NCBI RefSeq assembly: GCF_003122325.1
Contig: NZ_QFBC01000003.1
Location: 404,716-468,715, forward strand
Direction of reading: 5' to 3'
Length of the DNA: 64,000 nucleotides
Source: Rhizobium album
Lineage (GTDB): Bacteria > Pseudomonadota > Alphaproteobacteria > Rhizobiales > Rhizobiaceae
This document shows, piece by piece, positions 17,192 through 23,807 of the stretch. A program made the position numbers and the translations under genes. Under the pieces are notes generated by a model. It saw only the letters and a program-made list of their open reading frames with translations, did no database searches and was not told the origin of the DNA. The stretch's first letter is position 1. Every line of letters starts with the position of its first letter.

Positions 17192-17580
17192 CCAGCATCG
17201 CCACTACCCTCCTGCTGTGCACGTCGCTTGTCGCCGTAGATGGAGACACGGCCCGCTGCAAACCAAGCGGACAATTGCTGCGCCTGCTGGGTGAAGGCGT
17301 CGCCGGGGAATACGGCGTCGATGCCCCGGAGATCGGCTCCCACGCTAAATGCGACAAGGAGCGAAAGCTTGCCCTATTGGCAAAGCGCCGGCTGAAAGAG
17401 CTTCTATCCCGCCCCGGTATTCGGGTATCATGGGACGGCGCGGTGGACGCAACACCGAAGCACCGGCCGCTCGTGAACATCTATCTTCCGAGTGGTGAAG
17501 AAATCGGAAAGAAGCTGCTTCGAGAAGGATTCGCGCGGGAATGGCGCAAGGGCAAAAAGGTGGATTGGTGCAATGAATAG
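17188..17580 (+). CDS. Thermonuclease-like (SNase) domain protein
   Basis: 130 residues resembling staphylococcal-nuclease-type proteins: an N-terminal hydrophobic start, VDGDTARC (calcium-site Asp), VDAPEIG with the catalytic Glu, ERKLALLAKRRLKELL, and HRPLVNIYL with the second catalytic Arg. The usual first catalytic Arg a few residues before the DAPE motif is not in place (GEGVAGEYGVDAPE instead of RLxGIDAPE), so activity is uncertain. No clear cleavable signal peptide. It overlaps both neighbours. Confidence 0.72.
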   Translation: MTSIATTLLLCTSLVAVDGDTARCKPSGQLLRLLGEGVAGEYGVDAPEIGSHAKCDKERKLALLAKRRLKELLSRPGIRVSWDGAVDATPKHRPLVNIYLPSGEEIGKKLLREGFAREWRKGKKVDWCNE

Positions 17581-17836
17581 CAACGCAATCATCAAGGTCT
17601 GCAGTTATTGCAAAGGCGCCGGCTTCCTCCGCGTGAAGCGAGAAGACGTCCCGCCGCAGATGAACATTGCCCGCGCCATCGTCATTCGGGCCAACGGCCA
17701 GAAAGAGCCTGCGATTACGTCTGGCTACCAGGCAGACAACAGGATCGTGGAACTCGAATTCAAGTGCAATCGCTGCCGCGAAACCGGAGAGGTGATGTGG
17801 ACCCGCGGCAAGTCGATCTCCCCGCTTATCTCTTGA
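17573..17836 (+). CDS. Small DnaJ-type zinc-ribbon protein
   Basis: 87 residues from an ATG overlapping the previous stop. Two CxxC knuckles, CSYCKGAGF near residue 10 and CNRCRETG near residue 65, follow the CxxCxGxG pattern of DnaJ zinc centres. Probably a small zinc-binding adaptor; target unknown. It ends the rightward accessory block and converges on the minus-strand membrane protein. Confidence 0.65.
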   Translation: MNSNAIIKVCSYCKGAGFLRVKREDVPPQMNIARAIVIRANGQKEPAITSGYQADNRIVELEFKCNRCRETGEVMWTRGKSISPLIS

Positions 17837-18524
17837 GCGCCCTGTACCCCGCCGCCTGCGCTTCCTTCTCCGTCCGGTAACACCTCGTCGGGATAACCTG
17901 ATCCCTATAAGGGCTATCTGGGGTATGGTACGCCCTGCCCTGTCCTACCCAGATGGGGCGGTCTTCTGGGCACGGAGGCCGATAGTTGCCGTGTAGGCGG
18001 TAGAAGCGGGCTGAGTCGTCTTCTGGCAATGTCGGCATTCTGGTGCCGGCGAGGAATGCCAGGAACAGCGCCAGAGACCCACAGATAACCAGCCAGACGA
18101 GATTGGGCATCCTCTCAACCCGGCGGGTGGCGATAGGCGAAAACGTCATCATCGCAAAGCCGGCCGTCATCATCGCTCGGCCAAAGCCAGACGTAGCGGT
18201 CCCGAGCCAACTATCCGGCTGCCCTAGCACCACCCACAGGAAGCCGTACAGGCCGACATAGCAGGAGCCTAGCGCCAACAACATGATGCCATAGACCCCC
18301 AAGTGACTGTAGGAGCCGAAGTCATCAACGGTGTCGCGCTGCTGCTGAAACACCACCCTGTACGTCTGTGGCGCATAGACAAAGGCCGTGATCGACCCGG
18401 ACACCAGCAGCGTCAGGGACATGGCGCTGGACAAATACGGGTTCGGCGTCACCAGCCCCGCCAGCCAGTAAAGCGCGATGGCAACAAGCGTACCAAGCAG
18501 CAGCCGGTTATTGATTGTCTTCAC
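17826..18524 (-). CDS. Polytopic membrane protein with C-terminal Ada-like metal-binding motif
   Basis: 232 residues with about five membrane segments (roughly 8-25, 32-52, 76-100, 110-130, 143-165). The C-terminal tail ends in PTRCYRTEKEAQAAGYRAL, the 'xxxCxxF.s.eeAqaaGyRpc' signature of small Ada-type zinc-binding modules. Last gene of the lysis cassette; it could be a holin-associated or exclusion protein, but nothing in the sequence decides this. Confidence 0.6.
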   Translation of the reverse strand: MKTINNRLLLGTLVAIALYWLAGLVTPNPYLSSAMSLTLLVSGSITAFVYAPQTYRVVFQQQRDTVDDFGSYSHLGVYGIMLLALGSCYVGLYGFLWVVLGQPDSWLGTATSGFGRAMMTAGFAMMTFSPIATRRVERMPNLVWLVICGSLALFLAFLAGTRMPTLPEDDSARFYRLHGNYRPPCPEDRPIWVGQGRAYHTPDSPYRDQVIPTRCYRTEKEAQAAGYRALKR

Positions 18525-18714
18525 GTCCGGCCTCCGCCATCATGCGCATAACGCCTGTCATGTTCTTCATCACGCGAGACCCGGATTCGAGCACCTGCGT
18601 GCTTTGCCGGATGTCCGCTTTGTGCCGGGCTATCTCGCGATCAATGGCGCGCACCTGGTGGTGCATGGGATCCGGCCCGAACAGCCTTGCGATGAAATCG
18701 CCAACAATCGTCAT
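18508..18714 (-). CDS. Short helical phage protein
   Basis: 68 residues, strongly helical and Met-rich (VMKNMTGVMRMMAEAG) with a central basic helix. Sits between a membrane protein and a one-helix membrane protein in the lysis cassette, overlapping both by a few bases. Function unknown. Confidence 0.55.
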   Translation of the reverse strand: MTIVGDFIARLFGPDPMHHQVRAIDREIARHKADIRQSTQVLESGSRVMKNMTGVMRMMAEAGREDNQ

Positions 18715-19010
18715 GGCCGCGCCCTGTCCCGCATGAACGTGAGCATTTCCTTCATCGCCTCGGTGTTGGCCGCCATGTTGTTCTTCAAGACCTCACCGAG
18801 TACCGCCCACTGCTTGGCGTCTTCCAGGTGCTCTTTCTTGGCCTGCAGCAACTCGTTGTGAGCCGAGCGTAGCCACAGCACCAGGACCACCACCGCGGCC
18901 ATCAGCAGCACAGCTACGGCGCCGATGATGCCGAAATCAAGGATTGACTTGCCGGCGCCGACTACGAGTTCGTCAGGCATTATTTCCTGCAGCCGGCTTG
19001 TTTTTGACAT
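18711..19010 (-). CDS. Single-pass membrane protein of the lysis cassette
   Basis: 99 residues with one strong transmembrane helix (about 26-49, rich in Ala/Val/Leu) followed by a charged, coiled-coil-like C-terminal half. Size, topology and position next to the spanins and endolysin fit a holin or pinholin-type protein, but no family signature confirms it. Confidence 0.5.
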   Translation of the reverse strand: MSKTSRLQEIMPDELVVGAGKSILDFGIIGAVAVLLMAAVVVLVLWLRSAHNELLQAKKEHLEDAKQWAVLGEVLKNNMAANTEAMKEMLTFMRDRARP

Positions 19011-19192
19011 GTGCGATTGTGGCTGGCGACTTGGTTGGCAAAGCCGCGGTCGTTGGCGATGATGAATTGTCGAGTGCCCGCCGACGGCGTCAGCGTTTCG
19101 AATCCAGAGCCATCATTCGCACTTGTCGAGCACCCACTTACCGCCAAGCTCAACGCAAATAGCAGCATCAGATAGCTTGCTGATTTCGACAT
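18980..19192 (-). CDS. Outer-membrane spanin (Rz1-like lipoprotein)
   Basis: 70 residues with a lipoprotein signal: hydrophobic segment and lipobox VSGC giving an acylated Cys21. The mature part is short. The gene starts inside the i-spanin gene (80-base overlap in another frame), the classical Rz/Rz1 arrangement. O-spanins link with inner-membrane spanins to fuse the membranes in the last step of lysis. Length and overlap make the call good. Confidence 0.72.
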   Translation of the reverse strand: MSKSASYLMLLFALSLAVSGCSTSANDGSGFETLTPSAGTRQFIIANDRGFANQVASHNRTCQKQAGCRK

Positions 19193-19358
19193 TCGTCTTG
19201 CTCCGTTCTCGGATGAGTTCCATGGATCGCTGGAGGGCTGCCGTACGCTCCAGATCGCGTCCGTCGCTACGGCCGCTGTAGTAGGCGGGGATAGAGATGG
19301 CTAAGGCGCCGAGCACGCAGCCGGCGCCGATCTTGAGCCAGTCGAGCACGCCGAACAT
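19113..19358 (-). CDS. Inner-membrane spanin (Rz-like)
   Basis: 81 residues: a short cytoplasmic start, one transmembrane helix (about 9-28) and a charged, periplasmic helix (LERTAALQRSMELIRERSKT) ending in two Cys. This is i-spanin topology, and the o-spanin gene overlaps its 3' end. It begins directly after the endolysin stop. Confidence 0.7.
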   Translation of the reverse strand: MFGVLDWLKIGAGCVLGALAISIPAYYSGRSDGRDLERTAALQRSMELIRERSKTNVEISKLSDAAICVELGGKWVLDKCE

Positions 19359-20443
19359 CAGGCCTGCTCCACAGTGCGCTTAGACTTCCACCAGCCATAA
19401 ATGGCGTAGATTGCAAGGCCGGTACCGATGGCGCCAGAGACCGCCAGCATCGAATTGGCAACGGTGTTCGCCGTCTCGGTGTTGATGCCGGTCACATAGG
19501 CGGCCATTTCGGCTATCTGGTCACGAGCGGCGGTAACGAGAGCGAGGGGCGCCAAACTCTTCGCAGCGTCCTTCACTTCCGGCACTTGCGAGACCGGTAG
19601 CGCACCCGGCTTTTCTTCTGGCGATGCCTGAAACTCTTTCAGCTTTCGCATGGTCTCAGGGCCGGCGACGCCATCGGCGGTCAGCGAATTTGCGCCCTGG
19701 AACCGGCGCAACGCCGTATCCGTGCCGGTCCCGAAATCGCCATCAACAGCAGTCGGGAATCCAGCGCGGGTCAGTAGCACCTGCACTTCACGGACGCCCT
19801 GCCCCTTTGACCCCAAGCGGAGCATACCGGCCGATGGATTGAACGTGATCGGCGACGTTCCCTTGGCGTAGCGCTCATAGGCCGCCTTCATCTTCGTATC
19901 GTAGGCGTTGGTCTTGTACGCCGGCCCGTTATAGCCGCGAGCGAACCCGGCCCAGTCTTTACGGAGCAAGGCACCGGACAAGTTGAACGCCTTGATGAAC
20001 CGGACCATCAATTCAACCTGGCCCTCGATCCCGCTCCGGGCCGTCTCGACCATATCGACGACGCTAGAATAGCCGAGCTTCTTCCAATGGCTGCCCATGA
20101 CCTGACCGGCGCCCCAAGACGCGCTCTCATAGGCTGCCTGCTTATCCAGCGCCGCGGCGCGCTCGAGCAGATCCCACCGCGCCGCCTGATTGGATGGGTT
20201 CTTGACGCCGCCTGCCTTCGGGGACGCCAGACCTTCCCGAACCGCCTTGTCCCGCATCATCGGGTGCACCAGCTTGTAGAAGTAGTGGCCCTCATAGCGG
20301 ATAAGCGGTTCGTCCCTGCCTTTCACGTTGGCGAAGACCTTGCCCGCACTCTCGACCTCAACCACGGCCTTCAATGCCGCCGGGTCATAGCCGTGCGCTT
20401 TCGCGATACGGTCAATCGACCGCGCGACTTCTGGAGATAGCAT
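19358..20443 (-). CDS. Endolysin: N-acetylmuramidase with peptidoglycan-binding domain and C-terminal membrane anchor
   Basis: 361 residues. Residues about 8-190 match the N-acetylmuramidase family (PF11860): VVEVESAGKVF with candidate catalytic E31, DEPLIRYEGHYFYKL, and ESASWGAGQVMGSHW. Residues about 205-275 are a PG_binding_1 domain (LRLGSKGQGVREVQVLLTRAG, DGDFGTGTDTALRRFQ). A single hydrophobic helix near 325-350 is followed by a basic tail. No N-terminal signal; export would need a holin unless the C-terminal helix takes part. First gene of the lysis cassette. Confidence 0.88.
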   Translation of the reverse strand: MLSPEVARSIDRIAKAHGYDPAALKAVVEVESAGKVFANVKGRDEPLIRYEGHYFYKLVHPMMRDKAVREGLASPKAGGVKNPSNQAARWDLLERAAALDKQAAYESASWGAGQVMGSHWKKLGYSSVVDMVETARSGIEGQVELMVRFIKAFNLSGALLRKDWAGFARGYNGPAYKTNAYDTKMKAAYERYAKGTSPITFNPSAGMLRLGSKGQGVREVQVLLTRAGFPTAVDGDFGTGTDTALRRFQGANSLTADGVAGPETMRKLKEFQASPEEKPGALPVSQVPEVKDAAKSLAPLALVTAARDQIAEMAAYVTGINTETANTVANSMLAVSGAIGTGLAIYAIYGWWKSKRTVEQA

Positions 20444-20468
20444 CTGATTGTCCTTTGATGGGGGGATG

Positions 20469-20498
20469 AAAAAAGGCGGCTCCGCTAAGAACCGCCTT
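20469..20498 (-). terminator. Rho-independent terminator before the lysis cassette
   Basis: On the minus strand a 7-bp stem AAGGCGG/CCGCCTT (plus positions 20492-20498 and 20473-20479) is followed by TTTTTT. It lies 23 bases downstream of the 20521 gene and only about 25 bases upstream of the endolysin start, so it would separate the antirepressor unit from lysis unless read through. Confidence 0.82.
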
Positions 20499-20520
20499 CC
20501 TTAATTTGATGTGCTCGACG

Positions 20521-20877
20521 TTACGCCGGCAAGGTTTCGAGGTAGCCAATAACCGCCTGGATCAAGCGGCCTTCTGCCGGCATCCCACGGACACCGGTGT
20601 CGTCATCGAAAGCCAGCTTGAGCGCGGCGATGGCGCCGTCCCTAGTATAGGCTGGCTGGTCCCACTCCTGCAGTAAGGCAAGAGGAGGGCCGTAGCTCTC
20701 ATCGGTGTAAGCCATCGCCCCCTCATTATCTTCGGGGCTGAATTTGAGCCACTTCTCCAAGCCATCCTGATAATCGCGGATGGCCGAGAGTAGAGGATCG
20801 TAGGCCACAATGCCGATGGTGGCAGGCGCGCTAACCGAGAAGGCTATCGCGCCGCGGAGGATGTCGCGGCGCTTCAT
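20521..20877 (-). CDS. Exported phage hypothetical protein (Tat-like leader)
   Basis: 118 residues beginning MKRRDILRGAIAFSVSAPA, a twin-arginine-like leader. The mature part is acidic and helical, ending RLIQAVIGYLETL. No family recognised. It follows the 20877 gene with overlapping start and stop, so it belongs to the antirepressor transcript. Confidence 0.6.
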   Translation of the reverse strand: MKRRDILRGAIAFSVSAPATIGIVAYDPLLSAIRDYQDGLEKWLKFSPEDNEGAMAYTDESYGPPLALLQEWDQPAYTRDGAIAALKLAFDDDTGVRGMPAEGRLIQAVIGYLETLPA

Positions 20878-21134
20878 TATGCCGCCCTCCCCGTCAGATC
20901 TTCAATGCGGGCTGCGCCGAAGGACGCTTTCAGGCTAACCGCCTCTTTCACCGCATCCTCATGACTAGCGCCGTCCCACATGCCGATCCGGCCGCCGTCC
21001 GTCTCGATCACGCTGACGAAATACCGGAAGGACCCAATCAGGGTCGGCACCGTGCGCCGGCCAAACTCGCCTTCTATGACGGTGGGGCCGGTTACCCGGC
21101 CTCCGTCAATTTCGATATGTGACACGTTCTCCAT
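20877..21134 (-). CDS. Phage hypothetical protein
   Basis: 85 residues; beta-rich N-terminal half and an alpha-helical segment (SHEDAVKEAVSLKASFG). Its start overlaps the stop of the antirepressor gene, implying translational coupling. No recognised domain. Confidence 0.6.
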   Translation of the reverse strand: MENVSHIEIDGGRVTGPTVIEGEFGRRTVPTLIGSFRYFVSVIETDGGRIGMWDGASHEDAVKEAVSLKASFGAARIEDLTGRAA

Positions 21135-21973
21135 TATGCGGCCTCGCCGCCGATAATGTCGCGCAGCGTCGCGACGATGTTTGAAGCCCAGCGAAGCTGC
21201 CGCGCCTGCCCCGTTTTATTGCTGCGCTCGACATCGACCATTACGCCGCCCGCCTTGATGCCCTTTTCGGTCGGCTTCCAAAAGCCATGGCCCTTGCTGT
21301 CGCGTCCCCCGATCTGGAAACCGTGCTCCGAAAGGAGGTGATTGACGCGGATTGCGGAAATCGCCCCGAGCTGCTTCCCGATGTCCGTTGCGGTTAGCAG
21401 CACATCGTTCTGCGGCGCTTCCATGTGCGGGATGCCCATGGAATCAAGATAGTCGAACCCAGTCGCCTTCCGTGTCGACCGGTTGGCAGCGATCAGCCGC
21501 TGATTGCCGGCAAGTCCGGCCAAGCCAGCGATCTGAAGCGCCTGCCGCATGAAGAGGCGGGTCTCGCGAGCGGCGCGGTCGAGGTGAACAACCTTTGCCG
21601 TTTCGACGATCTGCTCGACCGCGAAATAGCGCTCGATCATTTCATCGAAAACTTCCCAGGCTTTGTCGTCGCCGAGGGTCTTCGCGATCTTGAGATAGCC
21701 CCTTTTCGTGATGAGCGTCGCGCGAGCGGTGCGGCGAGGCAAAACCCCTTCCAACGACATCCGACGGATTTCGTCGGATGTCAGTTCGATGCAGTCGTCT
21801 CCATCGACGAAGCGCTCCCGGTTCTCACGGAAAGACCGCCCTGCCGTTCCATCAGGCCGCTTGTGCACCTTATCGATCATGGCGAAGGTCACGACCTGCT
21901 GGCCGCGGTATTCAATCTTCCGGATGTCTGTTCCGGCAATTTGCACAGAGTTACGTTTGCTGCTATCTTCCAT
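21134..21973 (-). CDS. ant: Phage antirepressor (ORF6N domain)
   Basis: 279 residues. Residues about 15-100 form an ORF6N DNA-binding domain (IEYRGQQVVTFAMIDKVH, then FRENRERF). The C-terminal 90 residues (LLTATDIGKQLGAISAIRVN, GFWKPTEKG) match the winged-helix tails of phage antirepressors. Such proteins inactivate the lytic-gene repressor. It lies 48 bases after an Arc-like gene in the same direction, as ant follows arc in P22. Its likely target is the CI-like protein at 56753 or the HTH protein at 14802. Confidence 0.85.
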   Translation of the reverse strand: MEDSSKRNSVQIAGTDIRKIEYRGQQVVTFAMIDKVHKRPDGTAGRSFRENRERFVDGDDCIELTSDEIRRMSLEGVLPRRTARATLITKRGYLKIAKTLGDDKAWEVFDEMIERYFAVEQIVETAKVVHLDRAARETRLFMRQALQIAGLAGLAGNQRLIAANRSTRKATGFDYLDSMGIPHMEAPQNDVLLTATDIGKQLGAISAIRVNHLLSEHGFQIGGRDSKGHGFWKPTEKGIKAGGVMVDVERSNKTGQARQLRWASNIVATLRDIIGGEAA

Positions 21974-22021
21974 AGCGCGATCCTTTCTACATGACTGGGT
22001 TTAGAAGAGCGGGACGGTTTC

Positions 22022-22189
22022 TCAGGCCGGTGTCCCGCTCTTTTCGTTTTCGGAGCGCTCCATCTTTTCCTTGAGCGCCAGAACGATCTCCGAATTTTGA
22101 GACCGCATATTCGTTGCCGCTTGGATCGCAAGCCAGCGCTTGATTTCCAGCGGAAGAACGACTTTGAACTGCTTGGTTGCTTCGGTCAT
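22022..22189 (-). CDS. arc: Arc-like ribbon-helix-helix repressor
   Basis: 55 residues with an ideal ribosome site (AGAGGAG, 4 bases before ATG). QFKVVLPLEIKRWLAIQAAT then NMRSQNSEIVLALKEKM is the beta-strand/helix/helix pattern of the Arc family, where the strand contacts DNA and the RSxNSEI box is conserved. P22 Arc is 53 residues. It precedes the antirepressor gene in one transcript and would dampen ant expression from the promoter at 22217-22245. Confidence 0.82.
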   Translation of the reverse strand: MTEATKQFKVVLPLEIKRWLAIQAATNMRSQNSEIVLALKEKMERSENEKSGTPA

Positions 22190-22203
22190 TTTCTCCTCTA
22201 TGT

Positions 22204-22258
22204 ACCTAATAGGTTTCTTGTACCTAATAGGTCCGATTGCGTCAAGTACCTTTTTGGT
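22204..22258. promoter_or_regulatory. Three palindromic operators in the arc/mnt divergent promoter region
   Basis: ACCTAATAGGT occurs at 22204-22214 and 22222-22232, each preceded by GT, and a variant ACCTTTTTGGT (also preceded by GT) at 22248-22258. For the leftward promoter, -35 TTGACG (plus 22240-22245) and -10 TACAAG (22217-22222) are 17 bases apart, so site 2 lies in the spacer and site 1 just after the start point. These are the expected binding sites of the Arc- or Mnt-like protein. Confidence 0.75.
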
Positions 22259-22271
22259 TCACTTAAATGAC

Positions 22272-22835
22272 ATGGCGCCAAAACAGACTGACCCACAATT
22301 CAAGCTTCGAATGACCCCTGAGATTAAGGAGGCCATCGAAGCCGCTGCTGCGGCTAACAACCGGTCAATGAACGCTGAAATCCTCTCTCGCCTGGATGAC
22401 AGCTTCAGCACCCACGCCACCGACGAGATCATTGAACTCGACGAACAACTCACCAAAGCAGAGGCCAAGATCGACGTCCTCAAAGAGATGCTGCTGATGG
22501 TGACGGTCTCGATGCCCAGCACACCGGCTAACGAGGAAACCTTCTTCGGCATCCGAAACATTATTCAGATGATCGAGAATGATCCTGAAGCAGCCTTGCG
22601 CGCCAAGGCGGCCATCAGCGAAAGCCGTTCTCGTCCGCGCGGGCTGGATCCGAAACCCAAGGATTCGAACGCCTCTCCTGCCCAGCCCGAAGAGCCAGAC
22701 GCCCGCGGCCCCAAACCCAACATCCACGCAAAGGGCGACCGTCGCGTGAAACTCCCTGAAACTGGGGCTGGCGGCCCATCCTCTCAGCTAGGCGCCCCAG
22801 CTAGGATGCGTAAGGAAACATTCCACCGCAAGTAG
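22272..22835 (+). CDS. mnt: Mnt-like ribbon-helix-helix repressor with long C-terminal extension
   Basis: 187 residues. DPQFKLRMTPEIKEAIEAAA then NNRSMNAEILSRL closely follows P22 Mnt (DPHFNFRMPMEVREKLKFRA, NGRSMNSELL). A helix at about 60-85 could give Mnt-like tetramerisation; the remaining roughly 90 residues are Pro/Arg-rich and unusual for the family. Divergent from the Arc-like gene, with three operators between. No strong ribosome site precedes the ATG. Expected to be expressed in the prophage and to silence the arc-ant promoter. Confidence 0.82.
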   Translation: MAPKQTDPQFKLRMTPEIKEAIEAAAAANNRSMNAEILSRLDDSFSTHATDEIIELDEQLTKAEAKIDVLKEMLLMVTVSMPSTPANEETFFGIRNIIQMIENDPEAALRAKAAISESRSRPRGLDPKPKDSNASPAQPEEPDARGPKPNIHAKGDRRVKLPETGAGGPSSQLGAPARMRKETFHRK

Positions 22836-22883
22836 GCGGCGTCTGCGCTTCCGCATCGTTCAGGTTTGTGAGAATTTCGAGGA

Positions 22884-23111
22884 ATGAGCCTGATTCACAA
22901 CGAGCGAACAAAACTGCTTGCGAATGCGCTGGACCGAGCCTCGACGGCTTGCCTGACGGTAGGTGTATTTGCTCCCATCGCTGCAGCCCTTTATTCGGCG
23001 ACGAGTTCGATATCGGCCACTCCGGTATTTATCGTGGGCGCCGTTTGTTGGATTTTCACCGCCGTAGTGTTACATATATCGGCGAGACACATTCTCAGGA
23101 GGCTGCAATGA
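22884..23111 (+). CDS. Two-helix small membrane protein
   Basis: 75 residues with two hydrophobic segments (about 20-40 and 46-65) and a basic C-terminus. It follows the Mnt-like gene in the same direction. In P22 the superinfection-exclusion gene sieA occupies this place, so exclusion is a fair guess by position only; there is no sequence match that I can claim. Confidence 0.55.
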   Translation: MSLIHNERTKLLANALDRASTACLTVGVFAPIAAALYSATSSISATPVFIVGAVCWIFTAVVLHISARHILRRLQ

Positions 23112-23227
23112 CTGGACTTGAGCTATTTGCGTTCGTCATTCTCCCGCTCGGTATCGCAGCGGGCGGCGCAGCGTTGGCTTTCTTTTACGGCCGCGGCGGC
23201 AAGCGCCACATGCACCCCGGCGAGTAA
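23108..23227 (+). CDS. Very short single-pass membrane protein
   Basis: 39 residues from an ATG overlapping the previous stop (ATGA). One hydrophobic helix (residues 3-27, ending AALAFFYG) and a short basic tail. Coupled translation with the upstream membrane-protein gene supports it being real. Confidence 0.5.
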   Translation: MTGLELFAFVILPLGIAAGGAALAFFYGRGGKRHMHPGE

Positions 23228-23236
23228 TCGCATAGG

Positions 23237-23482
23237 ATGAACGACCCCGACCGCGATTTCAACAAAGACCTCGACCTGCCTATCATGTCTATGCGAACAA
23301 TTGCGATTGGCACTGGGGCAGGCTTAACCTTTTGGGCGATCACTACCTATTTGAGCGATCTATCGTACGTTCTGCCGTTTGTGATCGGCGGACTGTTTGC
23401 GTCGGCTGTGCATCTCGAAACACAGATCATTTCTCTTCGCAAAGAGATCAAGCGGTTAAGGTCCAACAGGGGCGACATCTAA
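23237..23482 (+). CDS. Two-helix small membrane protein
   Basis: 81 residues: acidic N-terminus, two hydrophobic segments (about 19-38 and 44-62) and a charged C-terminal helix (ISLRKEIKRLRSNRG). Part of the rightward membrane-protein run behind the Mnt-like gene. Function unknown. Confidence 0.55.
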   Translation: MNDPDRDFNKDLDLPIMSMRTIAIGTGAGLTFWAITTYLSDLSYVLPFVIGGLFASAVHLETQIISLRKEIKRLRSNRGDI

Positions 23483-23483
23483 G

Positions 23484-23807
23484 TTGAGCGACATCAAAAG
23501 AACCCATCCAAAGAATATCGATCTTCACGAATCCGAATGGCACCACTCAGGCAAAACCGAACCTATCCTGGGGTCTGGAGCCAATTGGTTTTTCAAGGTC
23601 ACGGTGCCGACGATCGCGTTTGGCTTCTTGGCAATGCACGCCGCAAGCTGGTGGATACATACTACCATCAGATTTTTTGGCTTCAATACCGGGCTTGCGA
23701 TCGGGACGATCAGCGGCCTGGCTGTCGCTTTCTTCTTGGTGAAGCCATCATTCACTCTCTTTTTCTGGTTGCAAGACTCGTTTCTTCGGCTGCTAGGCCG
23801 GGGATAA
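23484..23807 (+). CDS. Two-helix membrane protein converging on the late operon
   Basis: 107 residues from a TTG start one base after the previous stop. Hydrophobic segments at about 38-60 and 70-95. It overlaps the 3' end of the oppositely read ejection-protein gene by 56 bases. Fourth member of the putative exclusion cluster. Confidence 0.5.
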   Translation: MSDIKRTHPKNIDLHESEWHHSGKTEPILGSGANWFFKVTVPTIAFGFLAMHAASWWIHTTIRFFGFNTGLAIGTISGLAVAFFLVKPSFTLFFWLQDSFLRLLGRG

